Shown piece by piece: positions 26,619-34,158 of a stretch of DNA of 37,772 nucleotides (position 1 is the stretch's first letter; the number at the start of each line of letters is the position of its first letter). This DNA is from Methylorubrum podarium (GTDB lineage: Bacteria; Pseudomonadota; Alphaproteobacteria; Rhizobiales; Beijerinckiaceae). The notes below the pieces were generated by a model. The model had not been told where the DNA came from. It saw only the letters and a program-made list of their open reading frames with translations, and did no database searches. The stretch is from positions 1 through 37,772 of the forward strand of contig NZ_BPRD01000051.1 in NCBI RefSeq assembly GCF_022179745.1. The letters run 5' to 3'. The position numbers and the translations under genes were made by a program.

Positions 26619-26925
26619 GTACAGGAGTGACGTCTCCGAGGCGATTCACGCCTCGGCGGTCATGCTGCACAAGGTCGGAGCGCTGGACAAGGCCACCATG
26701 CGCGACTTCGATGCGCGCCACTTGGTCGTGCCGGACGCGATCGAGCCGGCCCAGATCAAGCAGATCCGCGAGGCCAACAAGGTCAGCCAGCCGGTCTTCG
26801 CCCGCTATCTCAACACCAGCGAGAGCACGATCGAGAAGTGGGAGACCGGTGCCAAGCGCCCGAGCGGCATGGCCCTGAAGCTCCTGACGGTGGTGCGAAA
26901 GCACGGCCTGGACGTGCTCACCTGA
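26602..26925 (+). CDS. HigA/NadS-like HTH antitoxin
   Basis: A 107-residue antitoxin with a C-terminal XRE-type helix-turn-helix (IKQIREANKVSQPVFARYL then NTSESTIEKWETGAKRPSG). The N-terminal part (SDVSEAIHASAVMLHKVGAL) probably neutralises the toxin, and the protein likely represses its own operon. It overlaps the toxin gene by 17 bases. Its 3' half is richer in GC than the toxin gene. The 105-bp gap after it has no recognised terminator and then enters an interspersed repeat. Confidence 0.88.
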   Translation: MTAKRKYRSDVSEAIHASAVMLHKVGALDKATMRDFDARHLVVPDAIEPAQIKQIREANKVSQPVFARYLNTSESTIEKWETGAKRPSGMALKLLTVVRKHGLDVLT

Positions 26926-27005
26926 GCATGCATGCGCCTCACAAGGAGCAAGGAACCCGGCCGCAGGCTGCTGTCCACGAACCGATCTGGATGCCTGTCA
27001 TGCGG

Positions 27006-27046
27006 GATTGGTTCGGTAGAGCCTGCACCGTCATTCCGGGGCGCCG
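27006..27046. repeat. Interspersed repeat copy C (partial)
   Basis: GATTGGTTCGGT (27006-27017) and CACCGTCATTCCGGGGCGCC (from 27027) reproduce the left flank and left end of copy A (14982-15022). The rest of the element is absent. The end of this copy coincides with the 3' end of the Phd-like antitoxin gene on the minus strand and supplies its stop codon. Confidence 0.75.
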
Positions 27047-27279
27047 TAGAGGAAGTCCTGACTGCGCTCCGCGCTCGGTCCCGCCGACGGCTTTGCCGCC
27101 ACGGACGTCCTGATCGCGTCCAGTATGGCCCGGCGTGCCGCTCGATCCGGCACGGTCCTGACCGGCTCAAGGCGGACGGCGGCATGGCCGTGCCGCGTCG
27201 GGATGATTTCCTCGCCCGCTTCGGCGCGCCGGACCAAGTCGGTCAGCTGTCCCTTGGCGTCCGTCATCGAGACGTGCAT
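27031..27279 (-). CDS. Phd/YefM-type antitoxin, orphan and probably 3'-altered
   Basis: An 82-residue protein of the Phd/VapB antitoxin family: MHVSMTDAKGQLTDLVRRAE followed by AGEEIIPTRHGHAAVRL is the conserved N-terminal DNA-binding/dimer fold. The tail SAERSQDFLYG resembles the toxin-binding end that normally precedes a VapC gene. After FLYG the frame runs into the interspersed repeat and stops at its TGA (complement of the TCA in CGTCATTCC), giving GAPE as the last residues. No PIN-domain toxin follows on the minus strand. The usual position of the toxin is occupied by repeat and non-coding sequence. The RBS (gaggga) is good. TGGAC-N9-GTCCA at 27317-27335 could be an operator. Confidence 0.75.
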   Translation of the reverse strand: MHVSMTDAKGQLTDLVRRAEAGEEIIPTRHGHAAVRLEPVRTVPDRAARRAILDAIRTSVAAKPSAGPSAERSQDFLYGAPE

Positions 27280-27441
27280 CGCCCGAGTCCCTCACGCGAC
27301 GAGGTTGAAGCAAATCTGGACCGCCGAATAGTCCAACGCAAGACCTCGTGCCTGTCCATCGGATCGCGTCGCCGGAAGTCGAACTTAAACCATTCTTGAC
27401 CCTATCCTCGGCCCGCCTCACCCTCCGCTGGTCCGTTGCCG

Positions 27442-28128
27442 ATGTCCCTCTCCCGCCGCCGCTTCCTCGCCTCCTCGCTCGGCCTCGCGATCGCCGGCCC
27501 CGCCGCCGCGCAGAGCTACGGCCAGACCTTCAAGGTCGAGAACGACGAGGGCCGGCCGGTCGCCAACATGCGGCTGCCCGGCGAGATCACCGGGCAGATC
27601 CAGGAACTGCGCGGCGTCACCTATGTCGGGCCGCGCGAGGCCGAGGTGACCCTCTACGAGTTCTTCGACTACAACTGTCCCTGGTGCCGCAAGGCCGCCG
27701 CCGACGTCACCGCGCTCGCGGCCAGCGATCCGGCCTTGCGGATCGGCCTCGTCCACAACCCGATCCTGTCGCCGATGTCGGCCCAGGCCGCCAAGGTCTC
27801 GCTGGCGGTCCAGCGCAAGCTCGGCTCGGCGGCGGCCTTCGCCTTCTACGGCCAGCTGCTGGCGACCAAGGGCCAGATCGACGGGCTCAAGGCCCTCGAG
27901 ATCGGCGCCAAGACCGGCGTGCCGCGGGCCGAGCTCGAACAGATCGCCGACAGCGACGCCGTGCGCGAGGCGATGCGCGCGCACATGACCGTCGCGGCCA
28001 ATCTCGGGCTCACCGCGACGCCCTCCTACGTGCTCGGCAACACCGGCGTGCTCGGCCATCCCGGCGTGAAGTCGCTGGCGAAGATGATCGGGGCGATGCG
28101 GCGCTGCGACCAGATCGCCTGCGGGTAG
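27442..28128 (+). CDS. DsbA-family thiol:disulfide oxidoreductase
   Basis: Exported thioredoxin-fold protein, 228 residues. The N-terminus MSLSRRRFLASSLGLAIAGP has an SRRRFL twin-arginine-like motif, so Tat export is likely. The active site is CPWC at 79-82 (EFFDYNCPWCRKA) and the cis-proline loop is TATPSYVLG. The layout fits the DsbA/BdbD/ScsC-like group that oxidises or isomerises disulfides in the periplasm. Starting at ATG 27442 rather than the TTG two codons earlier. It is divergent from the Phd-like gene and ends just before a strong terminator. Confidence 0.88.
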   Translation: MSLSRRRFLASSLGLAIAGPAAAQSYGQTFKVENDEGRPVANMRLPGEITGQIQELRGVTYVGPREAEVTLYEFFDYNCPWCRKAAADVTALAASDPALRIGLVHNPILSPMSAQAAKVSLAVQRKLGSAAAFAFYGQLLATKGQIDGLKALEIGAKTGVPRAELEQIADSDAVREAMRAHMTVAANLGLTATPSYVLGNTGVLGHPGVKSLAKMIGAMRRCDQIACG

Positions 28129-28143
28129 GCCGGCCGGTGCCTT

Positions 28144-28190
28144 AGAGCCTCGTCCCGGATATCGGATCCGGGACGAGGCTCTCAATTTTT
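28144..28190 (+). terminator. Rho-independent terminator after the DsbA-like gene
   Basis: A perfect 17-bp stem (28144-28160 and 28166-28182, arms AGAGCCTCGTCCCGGAT and its complement) with a 5-nt loop is followed by CAATTTTT. It sits 15 bases after the dsbA-like stop. Confidence 0.88.
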
Positions 28191-28195
28191 GTTGT

Positions 28196-28241
28196 GCATC
28201 ATCCTTTTCCGAAAGCCGGCGGCCACCTTTCGGGATGATGC
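28196..28241. repeat. Extragenic palindrome with GCATCATCC ends
   Basis: Ends GCATCATCC and GGATGATGC enclose CCGAAAGCCGGCGGCCACCTTTCGG, which itself has GAAAG/CTTTC arms. This type of palindrome is common in Hyphomicrobiales intergenic regions. A partly matching sequence occurs at about 5755-5776. It separates the convergent dsbA-like and mbfA genes. Confidence 0.7.
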
Positions 28242-28249
28242 TCCAAGCC

Positions 28250-29242
28250 TCAGGCGCCGCCGATGAGGATGCCGGTCGCCAGCACGAGGGAGCCGCCGAG
28301 CACGATCTGGAAGGCGGCCCGCAGGAAGGGCGTCTCCATGTAGCGGTTCTGGATCCAGACGATGGCCCAGAGCTCGACGAAGACCACGGCGAAGGCGATG
28401 CTCGTCGCCAGCCAGAAGTTCGGGATCAGGTAGGGCAGCGCGTGGCCGAGGCCGCCCACCGCCGTCATCACGCCGGAGGCGAGGCCGCGCTTGAGCGGCG
28501 AGCCGCGCCCGGAGATCTTGCCGTCGTCGTGGGCGGCCTCGGTGAAGCCCATCGAGATGCCGGCGCCGAGCGAGGCCGAGAGGCCGACGAGGAAGGTGGT
28601 CCACGGGTTCTGCGTGGCGAAGGCGGTGGCGAAGATCGGCGCGAGCGTCGAGACCGAGCCGTCCATCAGCCCGGCGAGCCCCGGCTGGACCCAGGTCAGG
28701 ACGAACTGGCGGTGGGCGACCGCGTCCTCCTCGTCGCGGACGGGTCCGCCGAGATGCTCCTCGCTCAGCGCCTCGGCCGTCCGCTCGTGCGCGCTCTCCG
28801 CCGCGGCGAGGTCGCCGAGCAGGCGGCGGGTGTCGGCGTCGGTCGAGCGCCGGGCGGCGGCGAGGTAGAAGTCGCGCGCCTGCCGCTCCATCGCGGCGGC
28901 CTCCTCGCGGACGCGGTCGAGCCCGAGATGGCGCATCAGCCAGACCGGCTTGCGGGTGTAGTAGCCGGCGATGTGCTCGCGCCGGATCGGGATGACGAAG
29001 TCGCCGAAGCGCTGCTGGTAGCGCGCGATCAGGCGGCGGCGGTGCTCGTCCTCGGCCCCCGCCATCGCGTCGAACAGGGCGGCCGAATGGGGAGAGTCGG
29101 CGCGCAGGCGTGCCGCGTAGGCGCGGTAGATCTGGCCGTCCTCCTCCTCCGACCCGATCGCCAGCGCCAGGATCTCCTGCTCGCTGAGATCGTCGAACCG
29201 CCGCCGGCCGCCCAGCGTCAGCATCGAGAGACGGCTCATCAT
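28250..29242 (-). CDS. mbfA: Membrane-bound ferritin / iron exporter MbfA
   Basis: A 330-residue inner-membrane protein combining an N-terminal ferritin-like di-iron domain with a C-terminal VIT1-type transporter domain. It is known in rhizobia and Agrobacterium for exporting iron and protecting against H2O2. Metal-ligand patterns are seen in SEEEDGQIYRAYA, AEDEHRRRL, MERQARDFYL and AESAHERT. The VIT1 part has several membrane segments (GLAGLMDGSVSTLAPIFATA, GLSASLGAGISMGFTEA). In relatives mbfA is under Irr control, but no clear Irr box was found here. Instead a 12-bp tandem repeat lies just upstream. The start MMSRLSMLTLGG may be at either of the two first methionines. Confidence 0.92.
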   Translation of the reverse strand: MMSRLSMLTLGGRRRFDDLSEQEILALAIGSEEEDGQIYRAYAARLRADSPHSAALFDAMAGAEDEHRRRLIARYQQRFGDFVIPIRREHIAGYYTRKPVWLMRHLGLDRVREEAAAMERQARDFYLAAARRSTDADTRRLLGDLAAAESAHERTAEALSEEHLGGPVRDEEDAVAHRQFVLTWVQPGLAGLMDGSVSTLAPIFATAFATQNPWTTFLVGLSASLGAGISMGFTEAAHDDGKISGRGSPLKRGLASGVMTAVGGLGHALPYLIPNFWLATSIAFAVVFVELWAIVWIQNRYMETPFLRAAFQIVLGGSLVLATGILIGGA

Positions 29243-29267
29243 CGTGACGTCGATCTCCGGGGATGGT

Positions 29268-29315
29268 GCGTGGCCAAGGGGGTGGCCAAGGGGGTGGCCA
29301 AGGGCGTGGCCAAGG
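29268..29315. repeat. 12-bp tandem repeat upstream of mbfA
   Basis: Four units of GSGTGGCCAAGG in a row (29268-29279, 29280-29291, 29292-29303, 29304-29315), followed by a partial fifth. They fill most of the 85-bp space between the mbfA start and the end of the next minus-strand gene. Copy-number change here would alter the mbfA leader or promoter spacing. Confidence 0.92.
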
Positions 29316-29327
29316 GGGTGGGTCGCC

Positions 29328-30350
29328 TCACCCCTCCTGCGCCTGCAGCAGCCGGTACTCGCGCCCGTGCCGGCAATAGCCCTCCACGATATGCGCCATC
29401 AGCGCGCGCTTCTTCGGATCGAGCGTGCCGAGGATGCGCGCGGGCCGACCGCCCCAGAGATGGCCGCCCTCCAGCAACTGGCCCGGATCGGTGGTCGAGC
29501 CGCCGGCCAGCATCACGTCGTCGGCCACCACCGTGCCCGGCGCCAGCACCGAGCCGATGCCGATGAGGGAGCGGGCGCCGATCCGGCAATCGGCCATGCG
29601 CACGTTGTGGCCGATGGTGGTGTCGCGCCCGATCACCACGCCCTCGCCGCGGCTGCGGATCACGGTGTTGTCCTGGATGTTGGTGTCGGCGCCGACCACG
29701 ATCGGCCCGACGTCCGCCGAGAGTTCGCAGGAGAACAGCACCGTCACGCCCGCACCCAGCGCGATGCGCCCGGAGAGCCGGGCGGTGCGGGCCACGAACA
29801 CGCTCTCGTCGGTCTCCGGCGGCTCGGCCGGCGCGGGCGGGCTCGCCGTCTCGCCGGAGGCCTCGCGCAGGCGCTCGGCCCGCTCGGCCAGTTCCTCCGG
29901 CGTCACCGGGCGCAGGCGCTTGGCCGGGTTGCCGCCATAGGCGAAGCCGCTCTCGAGGGTCGAGCGGGGGAAGATCGTGGCGCCCGCCTCGATCAGCACG
30001 GTGTCGCCGACGGTGGCGCCGTCGAGGATGATCGCGTCGTCCTCGATCACCACGTCCGAGCCGACGGTGCAGGCATGCACCACCGCGTTGCGGCCGACCG
30101 TGACCCGGTCGCCGATCCGGGTCGGCAGCGATTCGGTGGCGATGTGGACGGTGGAGCGCGCGCCGAGCCAGAAGCGGTCGCCCGCGGTGATCGGCTGGCC
30201 GTCGCTGCGGATCACGCTGTCGTCGCCGAGCCAGGCCTGGGATCCGAGGGTGGCGGTGCCGATCACGGTGCTGGCGCGCCCGCACCAGACGGGGCGGCTG
30301 GCGAAGACGGGCAGGATGCCCTCGTAGGGCAGGATCAGGTCGGGCGTCAC
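29328..30350 (-). CDS. Fused double gamma-carbonic-anhydrase-like (left-handed beta-helix) protein
   Basis: A 340-residue protein made of two hexapeptide-repeat left-handed beta-helix domains (about 20-160 and 183-325) joined by a Pro/Ala/Glu linker. Both are of the YrdA/CaiE/gamma-carbonic-anhydrase type. In the family three histidines bind the metal. The first half has His69, Arg87 and His92 at these positions and the second has Arg232, His248 and Ala253. Neither half therefore has a full triad, but together they could make one composite site. A GTG start (VTPDLILPYEG) is chosen; the frame is open to 30470 but those residues are unlike the family. Catalysis is unproven; a structural or acyl/nucleotidyl-related role is possible. 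Confidence 0.78.
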   Translation of the reverse strand: MTPDLILPYEGILPVFASRPVWCGRASTVIGTATLGSQAWLGDDSVIRSDGQPITAGDRFWLGARSTVHIATESLPTRIGDRVTVGRNAVVHACTVGSDVVIEDDAIILDGATVGDTVLIEAGATIFPRSTLESGFAYGGNPAKRLRPVTPEELAERAERLREASGETASPPAPAEPPETDESVFVARTARLSGRIALGAGVTVLFSCELSADVGPIVVGADTNIQDNTVIRSRGEGVVIGRDTTIGHNVRMADCRIGARSLIGIGSVLAPGTVVADDVMLAGGSTTDPGQLLEGGHLWGGRPARILGTLDPKKRALMAHIVEGYCRHGREYRLLQAQEG

Positions 30351-30499
30351 GTCGCGGCTCGCTGTTCTTCGAAACGGCGCCGGTGGCGCGGTCCTATCCT
30401 TGAGCCATATAGGCCCACGGGCAAATGGGGTAACGGGCTTGCGCGAAAACGCTCGGGCAGGTCCGTCCACGCCGTGTACGCGTTCCCGACGAGGCGGTC

Positions 30500-30952
30500 A
30501 TGACGGTCAGCATCCAGTCCGAGCCCTTCGACACCGCCGCCGAGATCGCCCGGATCGAGGCGGAGCTGGCCGGGCGGGCGGGGGCGGTCGTGACCTTCTC
30601 CGGCCTGTGCCGCGACGAGGCGGGCCGGCTCGCCGCGCTGGAACTGGAGCACTATCCCGGCATGGCCGAGGCCGAGATCGCCCGGGTGGTGGAGGAGGCG
30701 CGCGCCCGCTGGCCGGTCCAGGCCCTGCGGGTGATCCACCGCCACGGGCGGGTGCGGCCGGGCGAGGGCATCGTCCTCGTCGTCGCCGCCTCGCCCCACC
30801 GCAAGGCCGCCTTCGCCGCGGCCGACTTCCTGATGGACTACCTCAAGACCCGCGCCCCCTTCTGGAAGCGCGAGCACCTCGTCGACGGCACCACCGGCGG
30901 CTGGGTCGAGGCGACGGAGGCCGACGCCGCGGCCGCCGAAGCCTGGGCCTGA
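30500..30952 (+). CDS. moaE: Molybdopterin synthase catalytic subunit
   Basis: Large subunit of MPT synthase, which with thiocarboxylated MoaD converts cyclic pyranopterin monophosphate to molybdopterin. The 150-residue protein shows VVTFSGLCRDE, ELEHYPGMAE, IHRHGRVRPGEGIVLVVAAS and the active-site lysine region DYLKTRAPFWKRE. moaD is not adjacent. It is divergent from the double beta-helix gene with 149 bases between the starts. No molybdenum riboswitch-like structure was recognised there. Confidence 0.95.
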   Translation: MTVSIQSEPFDTAAEIARIEAELAGRAGAVVTFSGLCRDEAGRLAALELEHYPGMAEAEIARVVEEARARWPVQALRVIHRHGRVRPGEGIVLVVAASPHRKAAFAAADFLMDYLKTRAPFWKREHLVDGTTGGWVEATEADAAAAEAWA

Positions 30953-31011
30953 CGGCCGTTGATCGCCCCGGGCCGACCCGGCCCCGAAACCCGCGAACGG
31001 ACCCCGACCTC

Positions 31012-32201
31012 ATGACGGCTTCCTCATCCAGCCCGCCGGGCGCGCGCCGCCTCGCGGCCGCGGGCATCGCGGTCGTCGCCTTCGCCGCCGCGCTCTGGCT
31101 CGCCTGGACCGCGTCGGCGACGCTGCTGCTGATCTTCTCCGGCATCCTGTTCGCCGTCTTCCTCGACGGGCTGACCCGCGGTCTCGGCCACGTCCTGCCG
31201 ATCGGGCGGGGCTGGCGCCTCGGGCTCGCCTGCCTCGTGCTCGGGGCGCTGGCCATCGGGCTCTCCGCCTTCGGCGGCGCCACCCTGGCGAGCCAGGCGC
31301 GCGACCTCGGCACCACGGTGCGCCAGCAATCGGAGACCGTGCGCGACTGGCTGAAGGAGCGCGGCATCGAGATCGACCTCTCGCAGGCCGCCCCGGCGGG
31401 CCAGGGCCCCGGCCAAGGAACCGATCACGGGGCTGGCCAGGAAGCCGGCAAAGAGTCCGGCAAAGAGTCCGGTCAGGGCGAGGGCAAGGACAGATCGGAG
31501 CGCAAGGAGGGCGGTCTCGCCGGCCTCGCCTCGGGCGCCCTCAAGAGCCCCGGCTCGCTCCTGTCGGATGCGGGCAACGTGCTCGGCCCGGCGACGACGG
31601 TGGTGATCGCGCTGTTCAACGCGCTCGGCAACGTCCTCGTCATCGTCTTCCTCGGGATCGCCATCGCCGCCGATCCGAAGAGCTACCGCGACGGCGCCCT
31701 GCGGCTCGTGCCTCCGCGCCACCGCGAAAAGGGCGCGCGCGTCCTCGACGGGTCGGGCGAGACCCTGCGCCACTGGCTGTTCGGGCAACTCGTGACCATG
31801 GCGGCGATCTTCCTGCTGACCTGGGCGGGGCTGTCCTTCCTCGGCATCGGCGGCGCGCTGATCCTCGGGCTCCAGGCGGGCCTGCTCGCCTTCGTGCCGA
31901 CCATCGGGCCGCTGATCGCGGGCGTGGTGATCGTGCTGAGCAGCCTCGCCTCGGGCTGAACGGGCTGCTCGGGGCGCTCGGCGTCTACCTCGCGGTGCAG
32001 ACGGCGGAGAGCTACGGCCTCACCCCCTTCATCCAGCGCCGCGCCCTCGACCTGCCGGCGGCGACGATCTTTGCCGGCCAGCTCCTGTTCGGCGTGCTGT
32101 TCGGCCTGTGGGGCGTGGCCCTCGCCCTGCCGCTGGTGGCGGTGATCAAGGTGCTGCTGGAGGAACTCTACATCGAGGACGGGGCCGAAGCGGAGGCGTG
32201 A
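31012..32201 (+). pseudogene. AI-2E family transporter (PerM-like), frameshifted
   Basis: PerM/AI-2E-type membrane permease split between two frames. The first part (31012-31959, 315 residues) runs from the N-terminal TM pair (FAAALWLAWTASATLLLIFS) to GVVIVLSSLASG, then hits TGA. The second part continues in another frame up to 32201 with LLGALGVYLAVQTAESYGLT and PFIQRRALDLPAATIFAGQLL. One extra G at about 31955-31958 (ggctg|aacgg) would restore ASGWNGLLGALG. A hydrophilic Gly/Gln/Lys/Glu-rich insert at about residues 128-165 (including GKESGKESG) is unusual. Function in the family ranges from AI-2 export to Na+/H+ exchange. A sequencing error is possible. Confidence 0.85.
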
Positions 32202-32219
32202 TGCCCCGCTTCGGCCCCG
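32180..32219. terminator. Shared hairpin between convergent AI-2E and mqo genes
   Basis: A perfect 14-bp stem (32180-32193 and 32206-32219, arms CGGGGCCGAAGCGG and its complement) with a 12-nt loop overlaps the AI-2E stop codon. It lies 20 bases from the mqo stop. No T-run follows on either strand, but its position suits a bidirectional terminator. Confidence 0.6.
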
Positions 32220-32238
32220 AGTCCTTCACGGCGCCCTG

Positions 32239-33885
32239 TTACGGCGCCATGTCGGGGACCGGCTTGACCGTCCCCATCTCGGCCGGGGCGGGAGCCTGGG
32301 CCGGGGTGCCGATCTGCGGCGGCGGGGTGAGCTGCAGGTGCTCGCTGGTATAGGCAAGTTCCTGATAGACCCGCTGCGGATCGCCGTTCAGCTTGGTCCC
32401 GTAGCTCGGCACGATCTCGCGGATCTTCGCCTGCCATTCCGGGCTCGCGACCTTCTTGGCGAACACTTTTTCGAGCACGTTCAGCATGATCGGCGCGGCG
32501 GTCGAGGCGCCCGGCGAGGCGCCGAGCAGGGCGGCGATGCTGCCGTCCTTGGCCGCCACCACCTCCGTGCCGAGCTTCAGGACGCCGCCCTTCTCCGCGT
32601 CGCGCTTGATGATCTGCACCCGTTGACCGGCCTGGACGAGGCGCCACTCGTCCTTCCTGGCATCGGGGAAGTATTCGCGCAGGGCCTGGTAGCGGTCCTC
32701 GTCGGAGAGCATCACCTGGCCGGCGAGGTACTCGATCAGCGGGTACTGCTCCACGCCGACGCGGACCATCGGCCAGACGTTGCTGGTGGTGGTCGAGGTC
32801 AGCAGGTCGAAATACGAGCCCTCCTTCAGGAACTTGGTCGAGAAGGTCGCGAACGGTCCGAACAGGATCACGCGCTTGCCGTCGAGCACCCGCGTGTCGA
32901 GGTGCGGCACCGACATCGGCGGCGAGCCGACGGAGGCCTTGCCGTAGGCCTTGGCGAGGTGGCGCAGGGCGACGTCCTGGTTCTCGGTGACGAGGAACGA
33001 GCCGCCGACGGGGAAGCCGGCATAGTCGTCGGCCTCGGGGATGCCGGAGGCCTGCAGCAGGTGCAGCGCGCCGCCGCCCGCGCCGATGAACACGAACTTC
33101 GCATCGACCGTGGACCGGCTGCCGTCCTTCAGGTTCTTCGAGGTGACGCGCCAGCCGCCGTCCCCGTTGCGCTCGAAGCTCTCGACCTCGGTCGAGAGGC
33201 GCAGGTCGAACTTCGGCCGGCTCTTCAGCGCGGCGATGTACTGGCGGGTGACCTCGCCCCACTCGCAATCGGTGCCGAGGGGCGACCAGGTGGCGGCGAC
33301 CTTCTGCTTCGGGTCGCGCCCCGCCATCATCAGGGGGACCCACTTCTTGAGCTGCTCGGGGTCGGTCGAGAATTCCATCCCGGCAAAGAGCGGGCTCGCC
33401 TTGAGCGCCTCGTAGCGCTTGCGCAGGTATTCGATGTTGTCGTCGCCCCAGACGAAGCTCATGTGCGGGGTCGAGTTGATGAAGCTGCGCGGGTTCTTCA
33501 GCACGCCCTGCCGGACCTGCCAGGCCATGAACTGGCGCGTGACCTGGAAGGCCTCGTTGATCTCGACGGCCTTGCCGATCTGGATGTTCCCCTTGGAATC
33601 CTCCGGCGTGTAGTTCAGCTCGGCCAGCGCCGAGTGGCCGGTGCCGGCATTGTTCCAGCCGTTGGAGCTCTCCAGCGCCACGCCGTCGAGCCGCTCGACC
33701 ATCTCCAGCGACCAGTCGGGCTCGAGCTCGCGCAGCCAGACGCCGAGCGTCGCGCTCATGATGCCGCCGCCGATCAGCAGGACGTCGACCTTGCGCGCCT
33801 CGCCCGCGGCGAGGAGCGGCGAACCCGGCAGCGCGGTGGCCGCCAGACCGGCCAGGGCGCCGCCGATGACTTGCCGCCGGTTCAT
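32239..33885 (-). CDS. mqo: Malate:quinone oxidoreductase, exported form
   Basis: FAD-dependent oxidation of malate to oxaloacetate with electrons passed to quinone. The 548-residue product has the dinucleotide motif [20 protein letters not shown], the Mqo signature [16 protein letters not shown] and C-terminal [13 protein letters not shown]. Unlike the usual cytoplasmic-side Mqo, the N-terminus [20 protein letters not shown] with LLAAGEA is a Tat-like signal, so the enzyme is probably exported or anchored facing the periplasm. Starts upstream at 33906 or 33945 are possible in the same frame; 33885 is chosen because it begins directly before the RR motif. The C-terminal tail is Pro/Ala-rich. 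It is convergent with the broken AI-2E gene. Confidence 0.9.
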   Translation of the reverse strand: MNRRQVIGGALAGLAATALPGSPLLAAGEARKVDVLLIGGGIMSATLGVWLRELEPDWSLEMVERLDGVALESSNGWNNAGTGHSALAELNYTPEDSKGNIQIGKAVEINEAFQVTRQFMAWQVRQGVLKNPRSFINSTPHMSFVWGDDNIEYLRKRYEALKASPLFAGMEFSTDPEQLKKWVPLMMAGRDPKQKVAATWSPLGTDCEWGEVTRQYIAALKSRPKFDLRLSTEVESFERNGDGGWRVTSKNLKDGSRSTVDAKFVFIGAGGGALHLLQASGIPEADDYAGFPVGGSFLVTENQDVALRHLAKAYGKASVGSPPMSVPHLDTRVLDGKRVILFGPFATFSTKFLKEGSYFDLLTSTTTSNVWPMVRVGVEQYPLIEYLAGQVMLSDEDRYQALREYFPDARKDEWRLVQAGQRVQIIKRDAEKGGVLKLGTEVVAAKDGSIAALLGASPGASTAAPIMLNVLEKVFAKKVASPEWQAKIREIVPSYGTKLNGDPQRVYQELAYTSEHLQLTPPPQIGTPAQAPAPAEMGTVKPVPDMAP

Positions 33886-34158
33886 CGGCAGCGCGCTATG
33901 TTGCATATCGGCGGAACGAATGTGCAGTTTATCGTCAGTGTTCATTTTATTTTTCGTGCCGCTCAAAAATTTATTGGTCCCAGCGGTCCGCTACAGCAGG
34001 CGCGGGCGAGCGACAACCCGGCGATTACATGGCTGCCATGTCGTGAAACCTTGAACAGTCGCGGCCGAATGTCAGGCGACGTGCGAGGCAGCCGCTCTCC
34101 CGAGCAGGTCCGGAAACGGGACGCCGACAAGCCATTGATCGTGTTGAGGGGAAAACCC
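33886..34158. other. AT-richer upstream region of mqo
   Basis: A 273-bp gap. The stretch 33930-33975 (TTCATTTTATTTTTCG, CAAAAATTTATTGG) is markedly AT-rich for this genome and is the likely promoter and leader of mqo on the minus strand. Candidate elements are not clear enough to name. The rest, up to 34158, holds no recognisable gene or repeat. Confidence 0.45.

Noticed and set aside
30351-30499. Molybdenum cofactor riboswitch upstream of moaE
   Set aside because: The 149-bp gap shows no convincing multi-stem structure with the conserved core; the known element is mostly found in other lineages.
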